NCBI GenBank assembly: GCA_013396995.1
Contig: VWZP01010942.1
Location: 144,808-208,807, forward strand
Length of the DNA: 64,000 bases
From: Dicaeum eximium
Lineage: Eukaryota; Chordata; Aves; Passeriformes; Dicaeidae
Direction of reading: 5' to 3'
Below the pieces are notes generated by a model. It was not told the origin of the DNA. It did not search any database and saw only the letters and a list, made by a program, of their open reading frames with translations. Below, in pieces: positions 13,501-24,668 of the stretch. Each line of letters starts with the position of its first letter. The stretch's first letter is position 1. The position numbers and the translations under genes are program-made.

Positions 13501-15093
13501 AGATACAAGAAAATCTGTGAGGCCTGATACCTGTTTATGAATCATTTTAACAAATATGCCTTGTTGCAAAATAACATCTGCTATCTAATGAAACTGCATA
13601 GATCCTTCAGAAACTGGATTCAATTACTGAGGGGTAAATAAAAAACAAGGAAAACAAAAGCAGGTAAAATAGTGACTTTCACTGCTATTGGGCGAAATTC
13701 TCACCTTGTATCGTCACTAGTATTCAATAAATATACTGTAGGTCTTCTGTATGCCTGCAGTATCTGAATTCTTTTAAATATATCCTGCTGATGTTTGGAG
13801 CATATTTGAGTCCACAGATGCCACTTGGATAATCTCTATTTCCACCAGGAGGGAAGACACTGACAAATACTAAGACAAACCAGATCCAGGATTAGATGCA
13901 TATTTATATACGCTGCTCAAAATCATCATTTGTTTATAATGATTTCCTCAGGCTGAAAGACTGTCTAGTACATACTGCTTTTCAATTAATTGTTTCTCAA
14001 TGGATGAAAGTGGAAAAATGAAGGAGAGTCACAGACTGTGGAGACTGTTCTCTTTTCATTTTTAAAGTATTGACTTTGAACCAAGGTGTCCATTAAATAC
14101 ATTACCATGTTTTTAGTCTCTTCCAGTCCTCTGAAATGTAAGATACGAAACCTGGGACTTGGATTATGGACTGTGATGCTTTGGATCCAAGTTTTCTTTT
14201 AGAAACAGAATAGGAAGGAGGAAATGAGTAGGTTGATTGGCAAAGTTCAGTTTACAAAAAGCCAGACCATTTCACTTTTCTTCCCATCTGCATCATGCAG
14301 AGTCTGGCTGTACAAAACAATGTTTTGTGTGTCCTAACCTGGCTGTGAAGTGTATACAATAGCACTCCTTTTTGCAGCATCTCAAAGGAGATGCCATGAG
14401 ATGTAAACAGTGAAGTACTAGGAGATAGCTGGATGGAAGACAAAGGTGAAAAATGAAATACAAAGACACTTCAGTTTTGTTTTTTAGCCATGTATCAAGT
14501 AGTAAAATTTCCTATATATAATTTTTTCCTTTTCTCCTCCCCTCAAACCACTACAAGGTTTTGGAAGAGGAAGAATTGCTCTGTCCCAGACAAATGTCTT
14601 GAGAAGCTTGGAGCAGGAAGAGCCATTTGATCTTTCCCAGAAAAGCCAAGGGAAGGGAATCTCATTTCATTCTGATGGTGAGAGTGCCAAGGGAAGTTCG
14701 TGCCAGGAAGAAGAGGAAGACAACTGCTATGAGGCCGAGCAGTACAGCCCTGCCACGTACCATCACGATGACGACAAGCTGTACATGGCCCAGGATCTCT
14801 CTGGCAAACCTGAGTGCACGATGAAGGAGTTCAGAGAGTCCTACTGCAATGAGGAGGAGGAGGTGTTAAGTGAGGGAGGACTGGGGAAGAGAATAGGAAA
14901 TTCAGACAAAGAGGAGAGATGTGGAGAGGGAGATCTTGCAAACAACAAAGAACATCTCAGCTTTAGATCCTTTGAAAAGGCCAGACTTGGTCACTCTCTC
15001 TCTGATTACTTGTATTTCAAGCACAGGAACAAGAGTTTGAAAGAATTGCTGGAAAGAAAAATGGAAAAACAAACAATGCTTATAGGCATTTAA
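3293..15093 (+). CDS. ZNF366: ZNF366 (DC-SCRIPT), four coding exons, complete
   Basis: Spliced CDS: 3293-4591, 6633-6824, 12450-12624, 14558-15093 (2202 nt, 733 residues plus stop; the human protein is 744). All junctions are GT-AG and phases agree (0, 0, 1). Seen: an N-terminal region without known fold (1-241) with basic cluster R71-K74 and a SUMO-type site I145-K146-Q147-E148; eleven C2H2 fingers at 28-residue spacing (first Cys at 244, 272, 300, 328, 356, 384, 412, 440, 468, 496, 524; last His 545); an acidic C-terminal tail with the CtBP motif P578-F-D-L-S582. Known of the family: a nuclear corepressor that binds oestrogen and other nuclear receptors and recruits CtBP and histone deacetylases, and a regulator of dendritic cells. 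The first ATG of the exon was chosen because it aligns near the human start and has A at -3. The non-coding first exon was not found. Identification is very secure because the finger block is almost identical to the human protein as I remember it. Confidence 0.97.
4592..6632 (+). other. ZNF366 intron between fingers 7 and 8
   Basis: 2041 nt, GT-AG. A-rich run at 4999-5012. No repeat or RNA gene recognised. Reading through the donor gives eight extra codons and then TGA at 4616-4618. Confidence 0.8.
6633..6824 (+). CDS. ZNF366: ZNF366 second coding exon (fingers 8, 9 and start of 10)
   Basis: 192 nt, 64 residues (434-497), phase 0 on both sides. The acceptor is cttttctttcag|GGT and the donor AAG|gtaagt, both strong. 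It contains finger 8 (C440-H460), finger 9 (C468-H488) and the first zinc-binding cysteine of finger 10 (C496), so the following 5.6 kb intron interrupts finger 10 between its two cysteines. Confidence 0.96.
6825..12449 (+). other. ZNF366 intron inside finger 10
   Basis: 5625 nt, GT-AG. Contains an AAG microsatellite at 8959-8976 and a loose duplication of a tacatatctcaaagata unit at 10243-10260 and 10274-10291. No exon-like frame, CR1 or LTR recognised. Confidence 0.8.
12450..12624 (+). CDS. ZNF366: ZNF366 third coding exon (rest of finger 10, finger 11)
   Basis: 175 nt. The acceptor is ccatttttacag|CTG and the donor CAAG|gtaata, phase 0 in and phase 1 out. It encodes residues 498-555 plus one base of residue 556: the second Cys and both His of finger 10, and finger 11 (C524, C527, H540, H545), which has four residues between its histidines instead of three. 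Confidence 0.95.
12625..14557 (+). other. ZNF366 last intron
   Basis: 1933 nt, GT-AG. No recognisable feature. The pyrimidine tract before the final exon (14525-14545) is strong. Confidence 0.8.
14558..15093 (+). CDS. ZNF366: ZNF366 last coding exon (CtBP-binding C-terminal tail)
   Basis: Acceptor caaaccactacaag|GTT; stop TAA at 15091-15093. Encodes residues 556-733. Key elements: PFDLSQK at 578-584, the PXDLS-type CtBP-binding motif; a run rich in Glu and Asp after it; a weaker AQDLSGK at 633-639; and the conserved C-terminal block around SDYLYFKHR and LKELLERKMEKQ. Conservation at the extreme C-terminus argues that the reading frame is intact to the end. Confidence 0.95.
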
Positions 15094-15260
15094 AATGGAC
15101 ATTTTAAAACAGCTGGAAAATGGTAACCAGATAGATTTTAACATGAATTGTAAGCTACTAAAACCTGGAGGTCTGTAGTAGTATTTAGAAATAAATAAGC
15201 CAAATTATTAAAAATAATTTAGGGTAAAACACATACATTACAAGAATAAAGCAGCTCAAG
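15094..15260 (+). terminator. ZNF366: Start of ZNF366 3'UTR with candidate poly(A) signals
   Basis: Two AATAAA hexamers follow the stop codon, at 15190-15195 and 15245-15250. Either could end a short transcript. The real 3'UTR may be much longer, and nothing here decides which site is used. Confidence 0.35.
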
Positions 15261-17611
15261 GTCACCAAGAAATGCAATAGATATTGAAAAATAACACTTT
15301 TATATTTATCCATTTAATGTATAACAGACAATGGGTTGGGTACAGAAGTTTACTTCCTATTATATGGGGATAGATACTTACATGCAATTTTCTACTCAGC
15401 AGAAAGCAACATATTTTAGCATCTGACTTATTATCTGACTAAATATATATGAACACTTCTAACCATATGCCTCAAAAATATTTGAAAATACAAAGTATTT
15501 CACATTATAAACCAGAGTACTATTAAGCATGGCATGCATGAAAATGCTCTCAACATTCAGAACTAACACAGTCCAAATACTTTGATATACTGAAGTGACT
15601 CTTAGTCCAACTACTTGCAATGAGAAATGGGAATCAAAATAACAAGAAAAACTAAGGTCTTGGGAGGGAGTAAAGGAAAGTTCTCTAAGGCTTTGAAAGA
15701 ACTGGAGTTTATGATGGCATAAGGAATGTTCATGCTTTGCTGTGTTTCAGCCAATATTGGAGTATTCAGAAATTCTTGAAGTGAAATAGCATAGATTGGG
15801 TTGACATTTTTTTCTACTGCCTGCTTAGACCAATACATGTACTGGGCAGCATCAGCATGCAGCATTCACAGTCTTGCCATAGTTACACATAACAAAGTAT
15901 GAGTCATTTAATTGAAAAAATTATACAGCTTTGCCATTTATCTCTTCAGTTTATCATGACTAGTAAGGATAATATTGGAATACACAGACCTAGTCAATTT
16001 TTGTTTCAGAAAGTAAATGTCACCCTTATAAAATAAGCAGTACCTCACAGATTAAAACCTTTCTCTTATTGGGGTCAGAAAACTTCTCTTATTAAACACT
16101 TCTTGAGCAGTAAGCTGCAGGCCTTTCAGACAAATTTCATCATGCTGTTTTTATGGAGTCAAACTCAGCTTTTCATCCTCTGATTCCCATACAATTATAA
16201 GTTTATAACAAACATGGGAAAAACGTATTCCAATCAACTTTTCATTAATTACATGAATACTTTGAACAGCATATTAGTTCTTGGATCTTCAAGAAAGACG
16301 AAAAGCAGCCCTGCACCATCCTATTGCTTACGTGGAAATAAGAATTTAATTAATCATAAAATTTGTCCTATGTCCCTCGGAGATCCCCGCTGAAAAGGTT
16401 AAAATCCACATAGCTGAAAAGGTTAAAACCCACATATATGGTACATCTCTTCCAAATATTACTACCTTCTTCACTTCCATATAGCAAGTCATAATTAAAT
16501 ATGGTGATATAGCTTGCTAAGACAAGTCATGTAGCTGCAGCTCTCTGCCCCTATAAGAAAACATATACATTTTAAATTAATGATCCTCATGTCTACCAGT
16601 TGAGCAGCATTCACAGGGCAAAGTCCTTATTCCTATGAGGAAATTGGTTTTGTGTAGTCCAAGGCTACAGGCAGTGTCTTCCTTTTCCAAGGCTCAAACA
16701 AGGCATAACATATGCAGAAATTCATGCAGAAAAAGCTGTTGATAAAAGAAAGAGTAACATCCAGGTGACTCTTCCAAATGAACTCTATGTCTGATGTGCA
16801 TATTTTTTAAAATAGAAATGTTATGCCAAATTAAACTGGTAGGTAGGTCACTTTAAAGCTAGAATTTAAAAAATCTTTGAAAGTGAGGTGTATTTTAGAG
16901 GTACCTAGTCATGTTTCTTCAGGGGTGAACTGTTCTATCATAAACATTCCTCTTCCTTGCTTTAGCTGTAAGTTGATGCCTATTTAAAAAGGAGCCATAT
17001 TTCTTTCAAGGAAGACGTGGTCAAGCAAAAAAATTAGGAAATTTTTAGAATAACGACTGGAACTGTATTATTTTTTAGACTATAGGGAAAATGGTCAGGT
17101 AGAGATTCAGCATTGTCTAGGAGATGGTCCCTCAGAAATGGGAGCAACTCCTTCAGTTAACTTCTTGGCACTAGCTTGTCTCTGCCAGACAAAAGCTCCT
17201 ATTTGAGCATGTATACAGCCAAGAGCTGGGAGTCATTAGCTCTTAGAATTGTCTGCCTCTTGGTGGTGTAGTTTCCAGCTGTGCATGGTTCAAGATCAGT
17301 CCACTCCACCTTTCCAGATATATTAGTTCACATGATAAGAAGAACAAGCAAGGAATTGAGAGTCTCTTTGCAATTTCTATAAAGGTGATCATGCAGGTGG
17401 ATGGAATTTAGCAAGTCCTTCACTCCTGTGGTGTGTAAAGTAGGAAAGTACACAGCCCTTCCATTGCAAAGTCTTGTCTATTAATTGGAGAGCCCTATGG
17501 GATAGCCAGACAATCCTTATCAAGAAAGAAATGAAGTATCAATTACAGTCCAGACAAATGGAGCAAAGGAGACATTTTCAGCGGAGCTGAGGTCCCAGCC
17601 ACTAATATCAA
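15261..17611. other. Non-coding sequence downstream of ZNF366
   Basis: May include the distal 3'UTR of ZNF366. The only structure seen is a 24-bp tandem duplication at 16389-16436. No gene recognised. Confidence 0.5.
16389..16436. repeat. 24-bp tandem duplication
   Basis: Two adjacent copies beginning gctgaaaaggttaaaa (16389-16412 and 16413-16436), differing at a single base. A small, recent slippage or duplication event. Confidence 0.85.
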
Positions 17612-18484
17612 AGGATGTATTCTATCTGGGCTTCAGCAGAGAAGCTGAGCCTTTGGTACTATGTCCTATTGCATTCTCCTGGAAAAGCTGGCAGCTCATG
17701 GCTTGGGCAGATGAATTCTTCGCTTAGGTAAAACCCTGGCTGTATGGCCGGGCCCAGAGAGTGGTGGTGAATGGAGTTCACTGCAGCTGGCAGTCACCAG
17801 TGGTGTTCCCCAGGGCTCAGTGCTGGGCCCAGCCCTGTTTAATATCTTTATTAATCATCTGGATGAGGGGATGGAGTGCCTCGTCAGTCAGTTTGCAGGT
17901 GACACCAAGCTGGGTGGGAGTGCTGATCTGCTGGAGGGCAGGAAGGCTCTGCAGAGGGATCTGAGCAGGCTGGATCATGGGCTGAGGCCAATGGTGTGAG
18001 GTTCAACAAGGCCCAGGGCTGGGTCCTGCCCTTGGGTCACAACAGCCCCAGGCAGTGCCACAGGCTGGGGCAGAGGGGCTGCAAAGCTGCCCCATGGAAA
18101 AGGAGCTGGGGGTGCTGGTGACAGTGACTGAACATGAGCCAGCAGTGCCCAGGTGGCCAAGAAGGCCAATGGCATCCTGGCCTGTACCAGCAATAGTGTG
18201 GCCAGCAGGAGCAGGGCAGGGATTGTCCCCCTCTACTCAGCACTGGTGAGGCTGCACCTCAAATCCTGTGTTCAGTTTTGGGCCCCTCACTCCAAGAAAG
18301 ACATTGAGGTGCTGGACGATGTCCGGAGAAGTGCAACAAGTCAGACAACATCCCTGGAGGTGTTAAAGAAATTACTGGATGTGGGACTTAGTCTAGTTGA
18401 CCAGGTGGTGATTGGTCAAAGGTTGGACTTAATGATATTAGAGGTATTTTCTTACCTAAGTGCTTCTGTGATTATGTGATTCTG
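17612..18484 (+). mobile_element. CR1 LINE fragment with internal deletion
   Basis: Begins in the RT domain and includes GTGTTCCCCAGGGCTCAG (the GVPQGS box) near 17800. It continues through the region shared with the copies at 1.4 kb and 28.4 kb, then jumps at about 18335 from the late pol region to the 3'UTR, and ends gattatgtgattctgc. The FADD box reads FAGD. A frameshift just downstream leads to TGA at 17998-18000. Confidence 0.9.
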
Positions 18485-21400
18485 CAACTGCAAAAACTAT
18501 GTCTACTGGAAGCATGCACTCCAGAGTTTCCTTACTGACCTTGTAAGAAAATGTGCCAGATGTGTCCTTAGGAAAGGAATTCACTGCAGACAGTTCTGGG
18601 TTGTCTAAATAGTTAATTCAAACTCCTTCAACCACACTCACTGCAGTCAATTTACCCACTTCTACAGGTGCAGTTCTCACTGGAGCAGAAGCACCTGACA
18701 ACCACATACAGACAGCTGGAAAAAAGTCCTGGAATGGCAATACTCTTTACAAGTAATTAATAATGGGAACTCCTTTTCATCACATTTTTCTAGAAAGAAG
18801 AATATTTCTTCACAATGAGACTTTGAGATTCTGCCCATACACAAAGTCATATTAAGCTAATTCTCAAACACACAAGTTTAATTCATGTTAGAATAGTAAA
18901 AACCTAATTTTAAACTGTAGTTTATCAATAAGAGAAATTACTAACAAAATTATTACTGAGGTAAGAAGACAGTACCAAGTGACCCAAGCAAAGTGGTTAG
19001 GAGATGACAGTCCTCCCTACTGTTGAACATAATGTAAGTGGGTCTAAGACACTTGTTAAAAAGAGGCCTAAAGAGACAAATTAAAAGTGAAACAACAGCC
19101 TTCATTGTGAAGCACCTTGCTTTTCAAACATAAGTTATTTTCACACTATTTACATTGGCACCGCTTTGGGAACAGACAGTAACAGCCTTTGCTTTTTAAT
19201 AGCTTTGAAAATGCTTTATAGAAATTTGCTCTCATAATGAAGCTATTTCCCATTTGTAATTTTCAAGGGATTTGCTTCCTTATTTTGCCTTGTGTAGAGG
19301 CTCAGAAGTCCAATAGAGACATTGCCTGTGTCCGGGACATTGGGGGATATATTTTCTTCTTTTCCTTATTCCTAATGTGAGTTTATCTATCGTCTTCTAG
19401 CTATGTTGTGGGGAAAAAAAGTCTTTCTCTTACTATTATTCACTGTTATTTGGGTTTTCAGTTTATGGGGATGCATGAAACTAAAGCCCAGTCTCCACCA
19501 CCTCTGTATAAAAGCACATCTATACCATTTCCCTGCATTGTTTATGCAGCCTTGTTTCATCCTTTCGGAGAGCATTACAGCAAGTAAGAGTGGCTACAAA
19601 CTTGCACAGCTGAGATGCTTCCAGAAGTCAGGCTGAGAAAAGATAAATTTGCCCTATCATAATGAGTTTGGGCAAGTGAAGGCATGTGGTTTGTTAGAGG
19701 CTTTTCTGATGCTAAGGGTAGCAGGGAGAGTTCTGCAAGACATTTGGAGCACTGAGTAGGTGGAGGAAAACCCAAAATCTGGGCTAGTAAAGTTTAAGGG
19801 TGAACATAGACAACATATTTACAGTGAAAGTGGAGTTGTACGTGACCTTAGAACAAGGTGTTTCCAGTCTGGCCACAAGGACTCAGCCATCTCCTTGTGA
19901 AAGTGAGTTTTCCTGGCTGCCAGATAGCCTTCAGTTTGTGACAGCAAAGACAGGTGCTCTGTGTTCAGAAGCTCAAAGGGTAAAATACTTTATGATAATA
20001 TCATAATTAAAGTTTATCCTGTGCTGTTTCCTGTAAAACAAGTAACTGGAAAGACCAAGTAATGCTACTGCTCCCACCTTTTTATTACTGTGTTTGTCTA
20101 CTACCTATTCTTTGATTTCTCTCTTCATATGGTGCTGCTGGACTCTGCTATTTTGAGTGTACAGTTAAGAAGTAATATAAGTACTGTATTTATTATTCAT
20201 AGAAGTTTTAATAATTATTAACAGTTTTGAAAATGTCATGTCTGCTTAGCTGAACAAGATGTAACAGAGCTAACATTTTGTACTCCTAACAGATTTTGCA
20301 AATAATATGTTGCATATTTATTTCACATAGAACATCGAGTTCCTATTTAAAGCCACAGCTCATGAAGTGAGCCAGCTATATGTGAATCTCTAGTTTCTGG
20401 CTTTCTATCTCAATAGTAAAAGCATGTATGATGTATTGTATTAATTTAAGCAAATAAATATGTACTGGAGACGCTGCTGTACTTTGTATTGAAATGGATA
20501 TGGAGTTCTTGGCATTCTAGGTATTTTATGGTAAATGCATGGGTTTGGTCTGACAAGGTCATTCTTCTCTGAGCACCTCTGAAGAGGGGTTCTTGTAAAG
20601 GCGAGGCTAAATCAGTGATGGAGGACAAGTTAGAAGACGAGAGCAGAAGAGCTGCCAGGTCCTCTAAGGCAGAGAGATAATTTTATTATTATAGACTACA
20701 CAGAGGACATAAAAAATGCTCTGGAGTGATTACGGTATTTATCAGCTTGGCTTCAGATAAGCTAAAAGAGAAAGATCTTTTTCTTTGAGATTTTTTAAAG
20801 AACTGCATCATGTCAAAAGAGAGGAAAAAACAACCAGATGTATTGTAAGATTAAAGTTAAGAAAATAGAAATACCATTATAGTTTAATGAATAAGCAGAA
20901 GATTGGAATAAGAGACTTAATGTTACTTCTTCTAAAGGAAAGGGTCACTTTTAAATACTAATGAACCTCTTGAATTTGTCTAAATGAGATCCTAATTGAA
21001 TTGGCATCATCACTTCACAGAGAGAATTTCAAACTTTCCAAACCATTTGAGAAAACAACAGGAATGTTTGCTATACGATAACTCAAATAATAACAAATAT
21101 AGATATTCTGTTTCTAGTATTCAGAGGTATATGCCTTAAAAAGTGGAAGAAGGCTTATGCAAACACTAGAAATACATGCTGGAGGCTTAAAAACCTGCCA
21201 GAACTAAGCCTTTGTTTTCTTCCCCATTTTCTTTTGTTTTCCCTGATGCTTTGATTGTAGGTAACGGCCACAATTAGGATTATAGACTACTTTTACCTGA
21301 GGAGGATGAGGATATGTTGGAGAGTGACCTAGTTCATTCCCATGTGACTCAGTATCAGTGAATCTCAAAGTTTCTCCTTTGTCAGTCACAAAAATATAAT

Positions 21401-24000
21401 TTAGAAAAATATGTTTGGTATTTTTCACAAACTTAGTTCAAAATTGAACAATGTACACTTTAGTTTTCACTTACATTTTCAAACCATCAGAAATTAAGTA
21501 GAAGAGAAAGAGGGCCTCTCAAATGCTCCTGGGGGCATTTCTGTGGCAATAGTGACATGATGAAAGGCCCAGAGTATCTAAAGGTATGGAGACAGCCAAA
21601 TTATTACACAATCTCTTGTGTAATTTTGATTACCCTTTCTGAAAAAATATTTTACCTCTATCCCATCACAGAAATTATTTAATTTGGGTGAACCCAGACT
21701 TTCCCTTTACTGAATTATTTCCTGTACTGACATATTTCTTGTAGTAAGAACATTTTATTCAAAAGACCTCTATCAATTTACATTAGTAGAGAATGTTAGC
21801 TTGTGTTTTTGGAGTTGGGATTCTCTGATCGCACTGCACTTTTTCAGTACTTAAATACTCTTACACTTCTGAATGGAAAATCACTGAGGAATAAATTATG
21901 TTCAAGACACTAATTAGCCAACTAAAAAATGGCTTGCAGTAAAACTGACAATGATGGAGTTGTGTAAAAACTAGAAAGGTATTTCTACCTTGTGGAGAAC
22001 TATTATGAAATTAATGGAGATAGGAACTGTCTAAAAATGTCAGAAAAGGTGTCACATAAATGTCTCTTAAAGAAATACAGTTATACAAGATAAGTGGCAG
22101 ATATAAACCCAGAAGAATATTTATTTATACAGAGTGATATGTTGCAAGGAAGTTCTGCAAGTTGCTTTATTCTTTACAGAATTTCTACAAATTACAAACT
22201 TCGCTAGAAACAGGAAATCATGATCTATTCTATTTTTTTCAAAGGCCAAGATGATTTTTCAAAATCAGGTTGTAAGGCTAGCCAGCAACATAAATATAAT
22301 GTCAACCGACAACTGTAGTGCAGTGTTGCTGTGAAGAAAGTTACGCTAAAATTGAAATGGTATTGTGCCTAGTACAATCTATCCTGGAGGTCTGTGAGAG
22401 CAGCACCAAGATCAGACAGGTCCAAAATTATACAGGTCTGATAAACATGCACGCAGACACTGCACGGAAGCTTGATCTTACTTTAGTAGAAAACTGAAGT
22501 AGAAAATTAAAAGCCATTCCCTAATGAGAATTTTTCTGAAAGCTACTGCATAGCAGTAGTAGCTAATCTTTCTAAAAGGATGAGGTGGACTTCACATCAA
22601 CAGTCAAGACTAGACACCAGCAAAACAAATCCCACTGAAATATTTCCTACAGAAATGTCTGGGGTTGCTCACGACCGCAGCGGCTCATCCATGTTTGTTC
22701 CCAGTGCTCTGTGGGAGGAACCACCCCCAGCCAGCTGGCAGAACGGATCAGGAGGGAGCGCTGTGCAAATGTCACCTGTTACACTGCAGCTACTTCATTT
22801 TAAATATATTATCCCCTGGTTAAGCAAATCTGCCTGCAAACCCCTTTCACTCTGAAGGGGATGAGGCATGCTTGTGCTGCCTGTTCAACCCACTCTTTTG
22901 TAACATGCAGCTGTAAGACAAATATTTTAAATAGTTGGACCCGTTTCACTAATGAACATCTGATGAGGACATCTTCTAGCACTCCTGATTTCACCAGTGA
23001 CATCAGTGGTCTTCCTACCTGACTTGTACTAGCGGATCTGATACCTGTACAGCATGAAACCACTACTCATTCCTGTTGGATACTTGGATTTATTTTATTC
23101 TAGGGCTTTAATTGTGCATTTTTAGGCTTTCATGTAGTGCCAATTTTTGTGTAGATCCTATTATGCATATAGAGGAGAGTGAAAGATTAATTGCATATAT
23201 TTTTGACAGATAGTGGCAAATTTCTTACTCTTCTGCTCCTTTTTAATAAAAAAAAAAAGTTTATTCTCTTTTCATTTCACTTGTTCTCATTAACTCCTTA
23301 GGACCCTAGTGCTTAGACCACCAATCACCTTTCTACAAGGGATTCTAAGTGGTCAGGATGAGCTCTGGGAACATTGCTGCAGAACCATTTCTATCCTTTT
23401 CTTATGAAATACTTGAAAGAAAAAAGAGCAGCCCGGTGTGATGGATGAGCAGACAGATAACTCGCACAGGTGCCCTTCTCATTTTCAAGTGACAGTCCTG
23501 TGAGTGCAGTACAACAGTCCTTGCTGCTAAGCAAAATGAAGATTTAATCAATTTTAGATTAAATTTAATCAATTTTAGATTTAAAAACTGTTTCAGAGTT
23601 TGCACTTTTCAGATTACAGAGTGAGTATGTGAGTAAGAGCACACAGTCAGAACATACAGATTTGCATGGAGCGGTCAAAATTGTTAGTCTCGCTTTTATT
23701 TTCAGATCTCATGAATTAACAGTCCAGTCAGACAGATTATATTTATAGTACATCAATTTCCATACATGAAATTTTTCAAAGACAAATGAAAGCGAAAATC
23801 CCTTTGGATTGACAGCAACCATAAAATTCTGCAATCAGATTATGAAGAGTGGTCTCATCTTGTTCCTATCATCCAGAAGCAAAAGCTTTACAAAGCAGCA
23901 CAGCCAGCAAACCTACACTTGCTTTTGTATATATGTGGGTTTGTTGTACAGTTAAAGATCTGTTCACTAAAAATTATCTGCCACTTTCTGTGCAAGTGCC
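18485..24000. other. Intergenic sequence
   Basis: No gene or transposon recognised. A 21-bp-period duplication lies at 23543-23581. Short open frames here show no family resemblance. Confidence 0.5.
23543..23581. repeat. Short direct duplication, period 21
   Basis: The string tttaatcaattttagatt occurs at 23543-23560 and again at 23564-23581. Confidence 0.9.
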
Positions 24001-24668
24001 CAGGCAGCAAGGGACCTGGGGGTGCTGGCCGACAGCGACTGAACATGAGCCAGCAGAGTGCCCTGGCGGCCAAGAAGGCCAAGGGCATCCTGGCCTTATC
24101 AGGAATAGTGTGGCCAGCAGGAGCAGGGAGGTCATTCTGCCCCTGTACTTGGCACTGGTGAGGGGCACCTTGAGTGCTGTGTCCAGTTCTGGCCCCTCAG
24201 TTTGGGAAGGACGCTGAGACGCTGGAGCGCGTCCAGAGGAGGCAACGAGGCTGGTGAGGGGCTGGGAACACAAACCCTGTGAGGAATGACTGAGGGAGCT
24301 GGGGGTGTTCAGCCCGGAGAAAAGGAGACTCAGGGGTGACCTTATCACTCTCTACAATCCCTGAAAGGGGCTGTAGTCAGGTGGGGTTGGTCTCTTTCTC
24401 CAGGCAGCAGCTGACAGAACCAGAGGACACAGCCTTAAGCTGCACCAAGGGAAATACAGGTTGATATTAGGGAAATGTTTTTTATGGAAAGAGTGATAAA
24501 GTACTGGAATGGTCTGCAGAGGGAGGTGGTGGAGTCACCATCCCTGGATGTGTTCAAAAAAAGGGCTGGATATGGCACTGGGTGCCATGGTTTAGTTGAG
24601 GTGTTAGGGTTGGGTTGGACTTGATGATCTTGAAGGTCTCTTCGAACCTTGTGATTCTGTGATTCTGT
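24001..24668 (+). mobile_element. CR1 LINE 3' end
   Basis: 5'-truncated copy. It starts in late pol (AACATGAGCCAGCAG region near 24042), continues through the full 3'UTR, and ends in the tail gattctgtgattctgtgg. It keeps the two bases lost from the other three sense copies near AGCAGTG (near 24056), so it belongs to a different CR1 subfamily. Confidence 0.9.

Noticed and set aside
22580..22855. 91-codon + strand frame
   Set aside because: No recognisable domain, no splice or promoter context, composition typical of non-coding sequence.
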